NCBI RefSeq assembly: GCF_934371575.1
Contig: NZ_CAKRNY010000050.1
Span: forward strand, 1-26,100
Source: an uncultured Blautia sp.
GTDB taxonomy: Bacteria > Bacillota > Clostridia > Lachnospirales > Lachnospiraceae
Direction of reading: 5' to 3'
DNA length: 26,100 bases
The translations under genes and the position numbers were made by a program. Below are positions 1-8,797 of this stretch, piece after piece. Each line of letters begins with the position of its first letter. The stretch's first letter is position 1. A model generated the notes under the pieces. It did not search any database, was not told where the DNA came from, and saw nothing but the letters and a program-made list of their open reading frames with translations.

Positions 1-71
1 TCGAACCCACGCGCCCTTGCGGACAAACGGTTTTCAAGACCGCCTCGTTATGACCACTTCGATATCTCTCC
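1..71 (-). tRNA. tRNA-Ser (anticodon UGA), 3' end cut by window edge
   Basis: Read on the minus strand this begins GGAGAGATATCGAAGTGG, with a serine-type acceptor stem and D arm. It continues through an anticodon arm with loop CTTGAAA (anticodon TGA), then a long variable arm (TGTCCGCAAGGGCG region) as expected of a class II tRNA, and reaches the T-loop GGTTCGA at the window edge. The T-arm 3' half, acceptor 3' strand and any CCA lie outside. It decodes UCN serine codons, mainly UCA. A good sigma-A promoter lies about 80 bases upstream, so it is probably transcribed separately from ispD. Confidence 0.93.
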
Positions 72-152
72 ATATAAAATTGTAAATAAAACCGTTCTGC
101 ACATCAGGAGTTGTCCTTCATTCAAGAGGTTGTCTCTGTCAGTGCAAAACGT

Positions 153-181
153 ATTCTATCATCAAAACCCTTTGGTGTCAA
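153..181 (-). promoter_or_regulatory. sigma-A promoter for the tRNA-Ser gene
   Basis: On the minus strand there is a perfect -35 TTGACA (181-176), a 17-base spacer and a -10 TAGAAT (158-153, 5 of 6 matches). Predicted start is near 146, giving a leader of about 75 bases before the tRNA. Confidence 0.75.
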
Positions 182-184
182 CAA

Positions 185-210
185 GAATTTTTATTTTTTT
201 CTAAAAATTC
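185..210 (-). terminator. weak AT-rich hairpin after ispD
   Basis: GAATTTTTA and TAAAAATTC form a perfect 9-bp inverted repeat with an 8-base loop directly after the ispD stop, followed on the minus strand by TTGTTG. The stem has only one G-C pair and there is no clean U-tract, so termination may be partial. Confidence 0.35.
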
Positions 211-212
211 AT

Positions 213-908
213 TCAATACTGTAAAAAAGCTTCTGCAACCGCCAGATCTTCCGGTGTTGTGATCTTAATATTTCGGTAAGATCCTTCAACCAAAAGAATC
301 CTGGTTCCAGTCTCCTGCTCCACTACCATAGCATCATCCGTCACACCTGACATATCTTTTTTGCGTATACTTTCATAGGCTCCGCGAATCAGTTCACGGG
401 AAAATATCTGAGGAGTCTGAATATTCCATACAATTTTGCGATCCGGAGTCTCTTTAATATAACCGGACGAATCTGCAAGCTTCACTGTATCCTTTGATGG
501 CATACCTATTACACAGGCACCAGTAACCGTTACGGCATCATACCCCCTCTGAATAATATCTTCAGTAATAAAAGGCCTTGCTCCATCATGAATATACACA
601 TAATCTGTATCTTCACAGCATAATAATCCGGCATACACAGAATCGTAACGTTCTTTTCCACCTGCTGTCACTTTACGAACTTTGGTAAAGCCATACTTTC
701 CTACAATTTCACATTCGCAGTAAGAGATCATATCCTCTCCCGTAACCAGAATGATATCCCGGATCAGCGGGCTTTTCTGAAAACACTGCAGCGAATAATA
801 CAGAACAGGCCTTCCTCCGATTTCCAGGAACTGCTTCTGTATCTTACTGTGCATTCTTTTCCCCTGCCCTGCTGCCAGAACGATTGCTGTACATCTGCCC
901 TGTTCCAT
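213..908 (-). CDS. ispD: 2-C-methyl-D-erythritol 4-phosphate cytidylyltransferase
   Basis: Third step of the MEP pathway: transfers CMP from CTP to methylerythritol phosphate on the way to isopentenyl diphosphate. The 231-residue protein is of normal family length. It shows the nucleotidyltransferase P-loop LAAGQGKRM at residues 11-19, the KQF segment just after it, the IHDGARPFI motif near the middle and TPQIF around residue 165. The start is taken at 908, not at a codon 15 residues upstream, because GGGAG lies about 9 bases before it and the conserved core begins immediately. The ATG shares one base with the tsaD stop (TAATG), which implies translational coupling. Last gene of the rnz-tsaD-ispD unit. 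Confident assignment. Confidence 0.95.
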   Translation of the reverse strand: MEQGRCTAIVLAAGQGKRMHSKIQKQFLEIGGRPVLYYSLQCFQKSPLIRDIILVTGEDMISYCECEIVGKYGFTKVRKVTAGGKERYDSVYAGLLCCEDTDYVYIHDGARPFITEDIIQRGYDAVTVTGACVIGMPSKDTVKLADSSGYIKETPDRKIVWNIQTPQIFSRELIRGAYESIRKKDMSGVTDDAMVVEQETGTRILLVEGSYRNIKITTPEDLAVAEAFLQY

Positions 909-1927
909 TATCTTTCTCCCAGTTTCAGATTGGGAACTGCATTTAAATCCCATCCATGGCGTGTTCCCTTAATGTATTCGTAGTATGCCGCAACACCAAT
1001 CATAGCAGCATTATCTGTACAAAAGATTGGTGATGGACGATAAAATTTATAGCCTCTTTTTTCACAGGCTCTGGTCATAGCCTGTCTTAAGGCTCCGTTA
1101 GAAGCAACACCACCGGCAATGGCAATCTTATCCATATGATAATCCCCGGCAGCAAGCATAGTATGTTCTACAAGTACATCTACAACAGATTTCTGGAAAG
1201 AAGCTGCAAGATCAGCCCGGTTGATTTCTTCCCCTTTCATCTGTGCATTATTGATATAATTCAGAACAGCAGACTTCACGCCACTGAAGCTGAAATCATA
1301 AGGACAATCTCCTAATTTTCCTTTTGGGAAAACAATCGCATCAGGATTTCCCTCTCGTGCAAGCTTATCCACCTTCGGTCCTCCCGGATAACCAAGTCCA
1401 ATAGCACGGGCAACTTTATCAAAAGCTTCTCCTGCTGCATCATCTCTGGTACGTCCCAGAATTTCAAATTCCCCATAGTCTTTTACGATTACAAGATGCG
1501 TATGTCCGCCGGACACGATCAGACAAAGAAAAGGCGGCTCCAGATCCGGATGCTCAATATAATTTGCAGAAACGTGCCCCTCTATATGATGTACTCCCAC
1601 AAGAGGAAGTTTCTTCGCATACGCTATTGCTTTTGCCTCAGCCACACCTACAAGAAGCGCACCTACAAGTCCAGGACCGTAAGTAACACCAATTGCATCC
1701 AGATCATCCAGTGTCACATCTGCCTCTGAAAGAGCTTCCTCGATTACCTGATTTATTTTCTCAATATGTTTACGTGACGCAATTTCCGGCACAACACCAC
1801 CATACAAAGTATGAAGGGCGATCTGGGAAGAGATCACATTTGATAATACAGTCCTGCCGTTTTTTACCACAGAAGCTGCCGTTTCGTCACAAGAGCTCTC
1901 TATTGCAAGAATTAATGTATCTTTCAT
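908..1927 (-). CDS. tsaD: tRNA N6-adenosine threonylcarbamoyltransferase TsaD
   Basis: Catalytic subunit that moves threonylcarbamoyl from threonylcarbamoyl-AMP to A37 of ANN-decoding tRNAs, working with TsaB and TsaE. The 339-residue protein carries the ASKHA fold: [11 protein letters not shown] near residues 9-19, [11 protein letters not shown] around 84-94, the metal-binding HHIEGH at 113-118, the SGGHTHL and FSFSGVKSA segments, and CTDNAAMIG near the end. The ATG at 1927 is preferred over an in-frame TTG at 1945 because AGAGG precedes it by about 10 bases. It begins 4 bases after the rnz stop, so its ribosome binding site lies inside rnz. TsaB and TsaE are encoded about 7 kb away on the same strand, separated by the yfhO pair, whereas in many Firmicutes they adjoin tsaD. 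Confidence 0.96.
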   Translation of the reverse strand: MKDTLILAIESSCDETAASVVKNGRTVLSNVISSQIALHTLYGGVVPEIASRKHIEKINQVIEEALSEADVTLDDLDAIGVTYGPGLVGALLVGVAEAKAIAYAKKLPLVGVHHIEGHVSANYIEHPDLEPPFLCLIVSGGHTHLVIVKDYGEFEILGRTRDDAAGEAFDKVARAIGLGYPGGPKVDKLAREGNPDAIVFPKGKLGDCPYDFSFSGVKSAVLNYINNAQMKGEEINRADLAASFQKSVVDVLVEHTMLAAGDYHMDKIAIAGGVASNGALRQAMTRACEKRGYKFYRPSPIFCTDNAAMIGVAAYYEYIKGTRHGWDLNAVPNLKLGER

Positions 1928-1931
1928 TTTT

Positions 1932-2843
1932 TTAATCCTCTTCAAAATTCATTTCCATTGTTTTTCCGTCTTTACCAGGATAAGCATTTGGGAAAATATC
2001 CCTCACCATATCCATATATTCATCAGGACGAATCAAAGATGGACTGTAATGAGTCAGCCACATTTCCCCTACCTCTGCCTGCTTTGCAAGAATAGCAGCC
2101 TCCCGGAAAGTCATATGCTTATACCCTTTCGCCTTTTCCAGCTTATCATCCTCACCGTACATTCCCTCGCAGATAAAAAGATCTGAACCGGGTGCATTTT
2201 TCAAAATAGATTCTGTCGGACGGGTATCTGTAGTATAAGTAACCTTCAGCCCTTTTCTTGCAGGACCAAGTACCATATCCGGAGTATAGACCACGCCATC
2301 TGCTTCAATAGTCTGTCCCTTCTGAAGGGGATTCCAGTACCGCAGCGGAATTCCCTGCTCACGGGCGCGCTCCGAAGAAAATTTCCCCTGACGAAGAATC
2401 TCCAGCGAATATCCATAGCAAAGCACGTTGTGATTCACTTTAAAAGCAGTAATTCTGTAACCATTAATCTCAATCACCTGCTCCGGTCCGTTAATTTCAA
2501 TAAATTTCAGTTCAAACGGAAGCTCAGGCGCGATCACCCGAAGAGCATTTACCACTCTCTCCAGCCCTTTTGGACCAATAAGCGTCAGCGGCTCGGTACG
2601 CTCTGCATTCCCCATTGTAAGAAGAAGTCCAGGAAGTCCACTGATGTGATCTCCGTGATAATGAGTAAAACAAATCACATCAATAGGCTTAAAACTCCAT
2701 CCTTTTTCCTTAATTGCCACCTGAGTCCCCTCGCCGCAGTCAATAAGAAGACTGTGACCATTATAGCGGGTCATCAGTGCTGTAAGCCACCGCCTTGGAA
2801 GCGGCATCATTCCTCCGGTTCCTACCAGACAAACATCTAACAT
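1932..2843 (-). CDS. rnz: ribonuclease Z (tRNA 3' endonuclease)
   Basis: Metallo-beta-lactamase-fold nuclease that removes 3' trailers from pre-tRNAs. The 303-residue length matches the bacterial short form. It has the N-terminal [11 protein letters not shown] segment, the zinc-binding HYHGDH at residues 61-66 followed by SGLPGLL, the NHNVLCYGY histidine region near 140, YTTDTRP (metal ligand Asp) and a final LTHYSPS histidine. The first in-frame ATG is used; AGAGG lies about 12 bases upstream, slightly far. It heads the rnz-tsaD-ispD cluster. I could not identify a convincing promoter in the short divergent region upstream; TTGTTT with a 17-base spacer to TAAACT is a weak possibility. A tRNA gene lies downstream, though with its own promoter. 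Confidence 0.96.
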   Translation of the reverse strand: MLDVCLVGTGGMMPLPRRWLTALMTRYNGHSLLIDCGEGTQVAIKEKGWSFKPIDVICFTHYHGDHISGLPGLLLTMGNAERTEPLTLIGPKGLERVVNALRVIAPELPFELKFIEINGPEQVIEINGYRITAFKVNHNVLCYGYSLEILRQGKFSSERAREQGIPLRYWNPLQKGQTIEADGVVYTPDMVLGPARKGLKVTYTTDTRPTESILKNAPGSDLFICEGMYGEDDKLEKAKGYKHMTFREAAILAKQAEVGEMWLTHYSPSLIRPDEYMDMVRDIFPNAYPGKDGKTMEMNFEED

Positions 2844-2941
2844 ATATTAAAATATCCTCTTTTCATTTAACATTCTCTGGAAAAGTTTAACACAAGCAGT
2901 TTCTTAAAACAAGTAGCAGGGAAATTTTCCTGGAAAATCAA

Positions 2942-2970
2942 TTGCCAGAACCAGATAAATGTTTTACAAT
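2942..2970 (+). promoter_or_regulatory. sigma-A promoter of the first yfhO copy
   Basis: TTGCCA (2942-2947), a 17-base spacer and TACAAT (2965-2970) match the sigma-A consensus 5 of 6 at each box. Predicted start is near 2977, giving a leader of about 75 bases. The rest of the 207-base rnz/yfhO gap shows nothing else I can support. Confidence 0.7.
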
Positions 2971-3050
2971 AAATTACAATATTCAATTGCGAATATTAAT
3001 TTAAAGGTAGAAAGCTGTATTTAATCTACTTGTTTTAGGAAGGAAATCGT

Positions 3051-5642
3051 ATGATCTTTAGCAAACAAAAAACAAAATTCACCTGGAAAAACTATCTCAC
3101 TCTGTTTTTCCTATTTGCTTTCTCGCTTCTTTTGATCCGGTTTCTGGTTCCATCTGGTTTCTATTTTGGTTCCAGAATTGACTGGTATTCCCAGCACCTG
3201 ACCATTGCCGATTACATGCGGAAGCAATTTTTTGCCACAGGCAATCTTTTCCCTGATTTCACAGGGCTGGGCGGCGGAACCAATTTCTTCTCCCTGTCCT
3301 ATTATGGATTTATGCGCCCGGATGTTCTTGTCTCCTATCTTTTTCCTGGTATAGGTACTGCATATTTCATCCAGGGATACGCGATCCTGGGAATCCTTAT
3401 GGGAGGTGCCCTTCTTTATTATTGGATCTTCCAAAAAGGCTTTTCCAACTTTACCTGCACTGCCTCTGCTTTTTTGTATATGACAGCAGGCTGTCTTTAT
3501 CATGCACATAAGCAAATCATGTTTGTAAATTATCTGCCATTTCTCATTCTGGCATTTATTTGCATTGACCACATTCTGAATCCGGAAAAAGCAGGAAACT
3601 ATCATTTCCGCCCTCATATCGGACTTGTACTTTCCCTGTTTTTCTGTATTCTTCACAGCTTTTACTTTTTCCCATCCTGTTTTGTGGCATGTATCCTTTA
3701 CCTCTGGCATCTGATGCCTGAACACCTAAAGAATGTTCCTGCCAACAGACAGAAAAAGCGCAAATGTGCTTTATGGTGGAACTATATTATAGATGTATCC
3801 TTCGCCTCTGCCATGAGTATTTTCCTTATTCTTCCAACCGGTCTTGCAATGCTTGGCAACAAAAAGGACACAGGTGGTTTTGTCAATATTTCCCAGATGT
3901 TCAGTGTCAACACCGGCATGGAGGGACTTCTGTACGGCAATTATAACAGCGGACTTACCCTGATCTGTCTGTACGCTATTTTTCTTTGTATAAAGGAAAA
4001 GGAAACAAGGAAGCTGGCAATTTCTGTTTTTGTACTTCTGTTCTTTAATATTTTTGAATGGATCTTAAACATCACTTTATACGTACGGCCGAAATGCCTG
4101 ATTCCTTTTGTGCCGCTGATCATCTATCTTGTAGCACAGGCTTTGGAGCGGATCCGCCAGGGAAAAATGAAGCTTAGCCTGCCGCTGGCGCTTCTTGCCT
4201 GCCTTCCAGTCATCCTAAGACTTCAAAGTGGATTGCACAGCCAGAATAAGATGCGGCCTCTTGTCTATGCAGACATGATTCTTCTCCTGGTCTGTGTCAT
4301 TGTCTGCATTGTGTTGGAAAAGAAAAAGATCACTATACCGGTTCATTCCCTGGCCGTACAGATTGTGGGACTGGTTCTGATCTGTACCATTCCTACGCTG
4401 TCTTATATCCATCAGGGACAGCGGGAAACCTATATTTCCAAGGAGGATTCCTCCAGAGATTCTTTTTCCAAGGAAGAGCTGGAAGAATACGCTACAGATT
4501 CCCAATACCGGTTCGACTTTATAGAGCATCTTGCTACAAATGCAAACTATGTGGTTGATGGAAATCAGAATAAGAGTTCCCTTTACTCCTCTATTTCCAA
4601 TACCAATTACAATGTACTGCTGTATGATATTTTACATATGCCAATTGGGATCCACAACCGTGTATCCATGACCTCTGGAGAAAATCCTTTCCAGGAATAC
4701 CTGATGGGTGTCCGTTATATCCGTACAATTCCCAGGGAGCTTCCAGCTGGATACACCATTTTGAAGCAGAATGGAAGCCATATTCTGGCAGAAAACCAGA
4801 ACGTACTTCCACTTGCCTACGGAAGCACTGCACTGATGGCAGAAGATGATTTTGACCAGCTCTCTTACCCCCGGAATCTGGATACCCTGACCAACCGGAC
4901 CATTGTCCCTTCTTCGGCAGGAGAAGACAGCAGTTCCGGTTTCTATGAAGCTTACAGCTCTCAGATGAAAGAATATGCGCTTCCGGAAAATTTCCTTACC
5001 CGCCCTGCCAAAATGAAAAAAGCAACCATTCAGCAGGAGCTTCCAGAGGAAATACCAGCTTCCACAATTTTGCTGCTTTCCTTTGATGTGGATAACCATG
5101 GAAAAAGAGATGTTACCATCACGATAAATGGGATCAAGAACCGGCTTTCCGGTCCAAATGCCCCTTATCCCAATAACAACAAAACCTTTACCTACATGAT
5201 TTCATCTGACGAAAGCATCGACACCCTGAAAGTCAAATTTTCCAGGGGCCAATATAGTATCAGCAATATAAAGGCCTATACCATTCCGTTGTCCGCTATT
5301 TCCAATCCGGGCATAGTGGATTTCCAGAATGAAGAAACTTCTGGAAAAGAAATTCTGAAGGGCAGCATTGATATGCCCGAGGATGGGTATTTCGTAACCT
5401 CCTACACCTTCTCATCCGGATACCAGGCTTACGTAGATGGGGAAATGGTGACTCCTGTCCAGGTGAATAAAGCCTTTGTCGGTTTTTCGCTGAAAAAAGG
5501 AGCGCACAGCATCCAGCTTGAATTCCACGCACCGGGCAAAACCCTGGGCTTTCTGGTAAGCGGGCTTGCAGCAGCACTTCTGGTTTTGATAAAGCTTGTT
5601 CTTGTATTCCAAAAACGCCGCTGCGAAGTCAAGGCTTTATAA
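3051..5642 (+). CDS. YfhO-family multispanning membrane protein, copy 1
   Basis: An 863-residue polytopic protein with about a dozen hydrophobic segments in the first 450 residues, a large soluble region (about 450-800), and a final membrane helix at about 835-855. The layout and the C-terminal GYxAYVDGxxV / VNKAFVGFxLxKGxH / FHAPG motifs fit the YfhO family, GT-C-like proteins linked in Bacillus and Listeria to glycosylation of teichoic acids. Asp44 in the DWYSQH segment of the first outer loop sits where GT-C enzymes carry a catalytic acid. RBS AGGAAGGA is 6 bases before the ATG. It has its own promoter and terminator and a close paralogue immediately downstream. No lipid-linked sugar synthase (csbB-like) or gtcA-like flippase is adjacent, so the substrate is unknown; family assignment firm, function inferred. 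Confidence 0.85.
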   Translation: MIFSKQKTKFTWKNYLTLFFLFAFSLLLIRFLVPSGFYFGSRIDWYSQHLTIADYMRKQFFATGNLFPDFTGLGGGTNFFSLSYYGFMRPDVLVSYLFPGIGTAYFIQGYAILGILMGGALLYYWIFQKGFSNFTCTASAFLYMTAGCLYHAHKQIMFVNYLPFLILAFICIDHILNPEKAGNYHFRPHIGLVLSLFFCILHSFYFFPSCFVACILYLWHLMPEHLKNVPANRQKKRKCALWWNYIIDVSFASAMSIFLILPTGLAMLGNKKDTGGFVNISQMFSVNTGMEGLLYGNYNSGLTLICLYAIFLCIKEKETRKLAISVFVLLFFNIFEWILNITLYVRPKCLIPFVPLIIYLVAQALERIRQGKMKLSLPLALLACLPVILRLQSGLHSQNKMRPLVYADMILLLVCVIVCIVLEKKKITIPVHSLAVQIVGLVLICTIPTLSYIHQGQRETYISKEDSSRDSFSKEELEEYATDSQYRFDFIEHLATNANYVVDGNQNKSSLYSSISNTNYNVLLYDILHMPIGIHNRVSMTSGENPFQEYLMGVRYIRTIPRELPAGYTILKQNGSHILAENQNVLPLAYGSTALMAEDDFDQLSYPRNLDTLTNRTIVPSSAGEDSSSGFYEAYSSQMKEYALPENFLTRPAKMKKATIQQELPEEIPASTILLLSFDVDNHGKRDVTITINGIKNRLSGPNAPYPNNNKTFTYMISSDESIDTLKVKFSRGQYSISNIKAYTIPLSAISNPGIVDFQNEETSGKEILKGSIDMPEDGYFVTSYTFSSGYQAYVDGEMVTPVQVNKAFVGFSLKKGAHSIQLEFHAPGKTLGFLVSGLAAALLVLIKLVLVFQKRRCEVKAL

Positions 5643-5662
5643 TTATCTTTTCGTATGTTTGG

Positions 5663-5694
5663 GGATCCGCATAACTATTTTGCGGATCCTTTTT
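5663..5694 (+). terminator. rho-independent terminator after yfhO copy 1
   Basis: GGATCCGCA (5663-5671) and TGCGGATCC (5681-5689) pair perfectly over 9 bp around a 9-base loop, followed at once by TTTTT. It resembles a hairpin inside the 3' end of rimI that sits just after the second yfhO copy. Confidence 0.85.
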
Positions 5695-5730
5695 ATTATT
5701 ACATTTTTCATAATAAAATCTGATTGTAGC

Positions 5731-5759
5731 TTGACAAACCGTGTACAATGTGTTTTGAT
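5731..5759 (+). promoter_or_regulatory. promoter of the second yfhO copy
   Basis: A perfect -35 TTGACA (5731-5736) with a 17-base spacer to TTTGAT (5754-5759, 4 of 6). A TACAAT, the same -10 as copy 1 uses, lies at 5744-5749 but without a well-spaced -35. Predicted start near 5766. Confidence 0.55.
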
Positions 5760-5786
5760 ATCCAAATTACCATACACGCAACCAAT

Positions 5787-5809
5787 GTTACGGCTTCGGC
5801 TTTCGTAAC
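5787..5809 (+). promoter_or_regulatory. hairpin abutting the yfhO copy 2 ribosome binding site
   Basis: GTTACG (5787-5792) and CGTAAC (5804-5809) form a 6-bp stem ending one base before AGGAAGGA, the ribosome binding site of the second yfhO copy. It may influence translation or transcript stability; the stem is short, so this could be chance. Copy 1 has no equivalent. Confidence 0.3.
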
Positions 5810-5823
5810 AGGAAGGATTTATT

Positions 5824-8385
5824 ATGAGCTTTAACAACAAACCGCAAAAATTCACTTGGAGAAACCTGTTTCCCTCCCTGCTGCTTCTGGCGGCAGGAGG
5901 GATTTTGATCGGGCAGCTGGTTCCATCCGGATCCTGGTTTGGTTCTGAGACAGACTGGTATTCCCAGCACGTCACCATCGCCGATTACATGCGGGAAAAT
6001 TTCTATGCTACTGGAAAGCTTTTCCCTGATTTCACCGGACTTGGAGGCGGAACCAACTTTTTTTCCCTTTCCTATTATGGATTTATGCGCCCGGATGTGC
6101 TGGTTTCCTACCTTTTCCCAGGAATTGCAATGGAATACTTCATCCAGGGCTATGCCATACTGGAAATTTTTCTTGGAGCAGGGCTTCTTTATTTCTGGCT
6201 TCACAGAAAAGGCTTTTCCAGCTTTACCGGATTTGTGTGCGGATTTTTTTATCTAAGTGCCAACTGCTTTTTCCAGGCACACAGGCAGATCATGTTCGTA
6301 AATTATCTGCCCTTTCTCCTTCTGGCTTTTTTGATGCTGGACCGGATCCTGGAGCCAAAGGAACCGGCAGAATATAAGCTCCGCCCTCATATCGGGCTTA
6401 TTTTTGCACTGTTTTTTTGTATTCTGCACAGCTTTTACTTTTTCCCCTCCTGCTTTGTGGCAGGTATTCTCTATATTTGCCACCTGCTGCCGGATTATCT
6501 GAAGCAGATACCTGCGGAAGCCAGAAAGAAAACAAAGCATAAAATATGGTGGAATTATATTGTGGATGTTTCCTTTGCAGTAGCTATGAACCTTTTTCTG
6601 CTGCTTCCAACAGGTCTTGCCATCCTTGGAAACAAAAAAGATACCGGGGCAGGGGAATCCCTGTTTAAGATCCTTGGCGTAAATCCAACGCTGGACAGCA
6701 TTCTCTACAGTCCTTATGGCTGTGGGCTTACCTTATTCTGCCTGTACGCCCTGTTCCTCTGCATCCGGGAAAAAAGGACACGGAAGCTGGCGATTGCCAT
6801 TTTCTGCCTGCTTTTTTTTGATGTTTTTTACTGGATCTTAAACGCCACTTTGTATGTACGGCCCAAATGCCTGATTCCATTTCTTCCCCTGATCCTTTAC
6901 CTTGTGGCTCAGGCCCTAGAAGGGCTCCGGCTTGGAAAAATACGGCACAGTCTGCCTCTGGCTCTGCTTTGTGCAGTCCCTGTGATCGTCCAGCTTGTTT
7001 TTCTTCTTCGGAATGTGCAGGTGCGGACACTTGTGGAAACGGATCTGATTCTCCTGCTGGTGCTTGTTATTACAGGTATTTTTGTAGAAAAAAAGCAGCT
7101 TGCACTGCCGGTAAATTCCTGGATTTTCAATCTGTTCAGTTTGATCTTCCTTCTTGCTGTTCCTGCCCAGCTTTATCTGGTAAAGGGACAGGAGGAGCAT
7201 TATGCCACTGTTTCTGACGAATCAAGAGACTATTTTTCCAAGGAAGACCTGGAAACCTACTGTGAAAATCTGCAGGCCCGTTTTGATGTGATCGAGCATC
7301 CTTCTAACAATACCAACTATGTGATCACTGGAGATCAGAATAAGAGCACCATCTACTCCTCTATTTCCAACAGTCAGTACAACACGCTGCTTTACGATAT
7401 TTTGCACATGCCCATCAGCATCCGGAACCGTGTTGCCATGACTGCAGATCTGAATCCTTTCCAGGAATCTCTTATGGGAGTACGGTACATTCAGACAAAA
7501 TCCGACAAGGTTCCGGCAGGATATACCGTTCTTCAGGAAAAAGAGGGACATGTACTGGCAGAGAATCCCAATGTGCTGCCACTGGCTTATGGAAGCACAG
7601 CACTGATGAGCGAAGATGATTTTGACCAGCTTTCCTATCCACAGACGCTGGATACGCTTGTAAACCGGACGATTGTGGAAATGCAGGAGGAAAATCCGCA
7701 GTCAGCTCTGCCTTATGCTTCACAGATGAGGGAATATACCCTGCCAGAGGATTTCTTTGATCATGAGGATTCCTCTAAGGATGAAACGGTCTGCCGGAAG
7801 CTGCCGGAGCCCTTAAGCGCTTCTACTATTTTGCTGCTTTCCTTTGACGTGGAATATGATGGAGAACGGGATATGTCCATTATCATTAACGGAATCCGAA
7901 ACCGGCTTTCCGGTTCAGAAGCTCCGTATCCAAACAATAACAACACTTTTTATTATATGGTCTCAGGCAATGAAGACATGGATTCCCTGGATATCACTTT
8001 TTCCAACGGCCATTATGAGATCAAAAATGTGAAGGCTTATATCCTTCCATTATCTGCCCTTTCCCATCCCGGACTGGTGGATTTTCAGGAAAATACCACT
8101 TCCGGAGCTGAAATTGTGAATGGAAAGATCAATATGCCAGAGGATGGGTATTTCGTAACCTCTTACACCTATTCAAGGGGCTATACCGCTTATGTGGATG
8201 GAAAAGAAGTGGCTACGGAGCAGGTAAACAAGGCTTTTGTTGGTTTTCCACTACAAAAAGGGGCACATGAAATCCGAATTGAATTTCATGCGCCCGGTAA
8301 GTCCATTGGGTTGCTGCTGAGCCTTGCGGCAGCGGTTGTTTTAATTCTCTCGCAAGCTCTAACGCGGATGACGCGTCATAAGTAA
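5824..8385 (+). CDS. YfhO-family multispanning membrane protein, copy 2
   Basis: An 853-residue paralogue of the preceding gene, alignable over its whole length, with many blocks almost unchanged: the DWYSQH loop (Asp44), the FPDFTGLGGGTNFFSLSYYG segment, the RPKCLIPF segment, and the C-terminal GYFVTSYT and HAPGK motifs. Same topology: about a dozen N-terminal membrane segments, a large presumably extracellular domain, and one C-terminal helix. RBS AGGAAGGA is 6 bases before the ATG. It has its own promoter, so the two copies may be expressed separately. Divergence is greatest in the middle hydrophobic segments and around residues 620-655, as expected if the copies differ in substrate or partner. 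The 3' end overlaps the convergent rimI by 27 bases. Likely an envelope glycosyltransferase by family; exact role unknown. Confidence 0.85.
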   Translation: MSFNNKPQKFTWRNLFPSLLLLAAGGILIGQLVPSGSWFGSETDWYSQHVTIADYMRENFYATGKLFPDFTGLGGGTNFFSLSYYGFMRPDVLVSYLFPGIAMEYFIQGYAILEIFLGAGLLYFWLHRKGFSSFTGFVCGFFYLSANCFFQAHRQIMFVNYLPFLLLAFLMLDRILEPKEPAEYKLRPHIGLIFALFFCILHSFYFFPSCFVAGILYICHLLPDYLKQIPAEARKKTKHKIWWNYIVDVSFAVAMNLFLLLPTGLAILGNKKDTGAGESLFKILGVNPTLDSILYSPYGCGLTLFCLYALFLCIREKRTRKLAIAIFCLLFFDVFYWILNATLYVRPKCLIPFLPLILYLVAQALEGLRLGKIRHSLPLALLCAVPVIVQLVFLLRNVQVRTLVETDLILLLVLVITGIFVEKKQLALPVNSWIFNLFSLIFLLAVPAQLYLVKGQEEHYATVSDESRDYFSKEDLETYCENLQARFDVIEHPSNNTNYVITGDQNKSTIYSSISNSQYNTLLYDILHMPISIRNRVAMTADLNPFQESLMGVRYIQTKSDKVPAGYTVLQEKEGHVLAENPNVLPLAYGSTALMSEDDFDQLSYPQTLDTLVNRTIVEMQEENPQSALPYASQMREYTLPEDFFDHEDSSKDETVCRKLPEPLSASTILLLSFDVEYDGERDMSIIINGIRNRLSGSEAPYPNNNNTFYYMVSGNEDMDSLDITFSNGHYEIKNVKAYILPLSALSHPGLVDFQENTTSGAEIVNGKINMPEDGYFVTSYTYSRGYTAYVDGKEVATEQVNKAFVGFPLQKGAHEIRIEFHAPGKSIGLLLSLAAAVVLILSQALTRMTRHK

Positions 8386-8796
8386 TGCATCCTCTACGGG
8401 ATCCGTATAATAATTCCTGCGGATCCCGTCTCTTGTAAATCCCATTCTTTCGTAGAGACGGATCGCAGTATCATTTCCAACCCGAACCTCAAGATGGATT
8501 GTTGTCACCCCCTGTTGTTCTGCCAGACGAATCAGGCTATCCATAAGAAAATGACCAATCCCTTCTCTCTGTCTGTCCGGACGGACGGCTACATTTGTAA
8601 TATCCCCCTCATCCAAAACCATGATAAGGCCACAGTACGCCAAAATTTCTCCCTTTTCTTCCACAACCAGGAACATGGCATCCCTGCGTGTAAGATAAGT
8701 AAAAAATCCCTCTCTTGTCCAGGGTGGAGAAAATAATTCGTTCTCAATCTTCATAACCTGTTCCAGGTCATCCACTAACATTTCACGAAGAACCAT
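8359..8796 (-). CDS. rimI: ribosomal protein-alanine N-acetyltransferase, GNAT family
   Basis: A 145-residue GNAT acetyltransferase. RimI transfers acetyl from acetyl-CoA to the N-terminal amine of ribosomal protein S18 and possibly other proteins. Visible features are SPPW near residue 23, the acetyl-CoA-binding RQREGIG at 75-81, HLEVR at 101-105, the ND/LYERMGF stretch at 109-120, and the GIRRNYYTDPVEDALLM C-terminus typical of RimI. The ATG at 8796 is chosen over an upstream in-frame codon because AGGAGA lies about 10 bases before it and it begins 1 base after the tsaB stop (TAGTATG). Third gene of tsaE-tsaB-rimI. Its 3' end overlaps the convergent yfhO copy 2 by 27 bases. Confidence 0.93.
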   Translation of the reverse strand: MVLREMLVDDLEQVMKIENELFSPPWTREGFFTYLTRRDAMFLVVEEKGEILAYCGLIMVLDEGDITNVAVRPDRQREGIGHFLMDSLIRLAEQQGVTTIHLEVRVGNDTAIRLYERMGFTRDGIRRNYYTDPVEDALLMTRHPR

Positions 8797-8797
8797 A

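Noticed and set aside
3051..8385. yfhO pair as part of a mobile element
   Set aside because: No transposase, integrase, terminal inverted repeats or target-site duplication could be seen around it; tandem duplication explains the pair.
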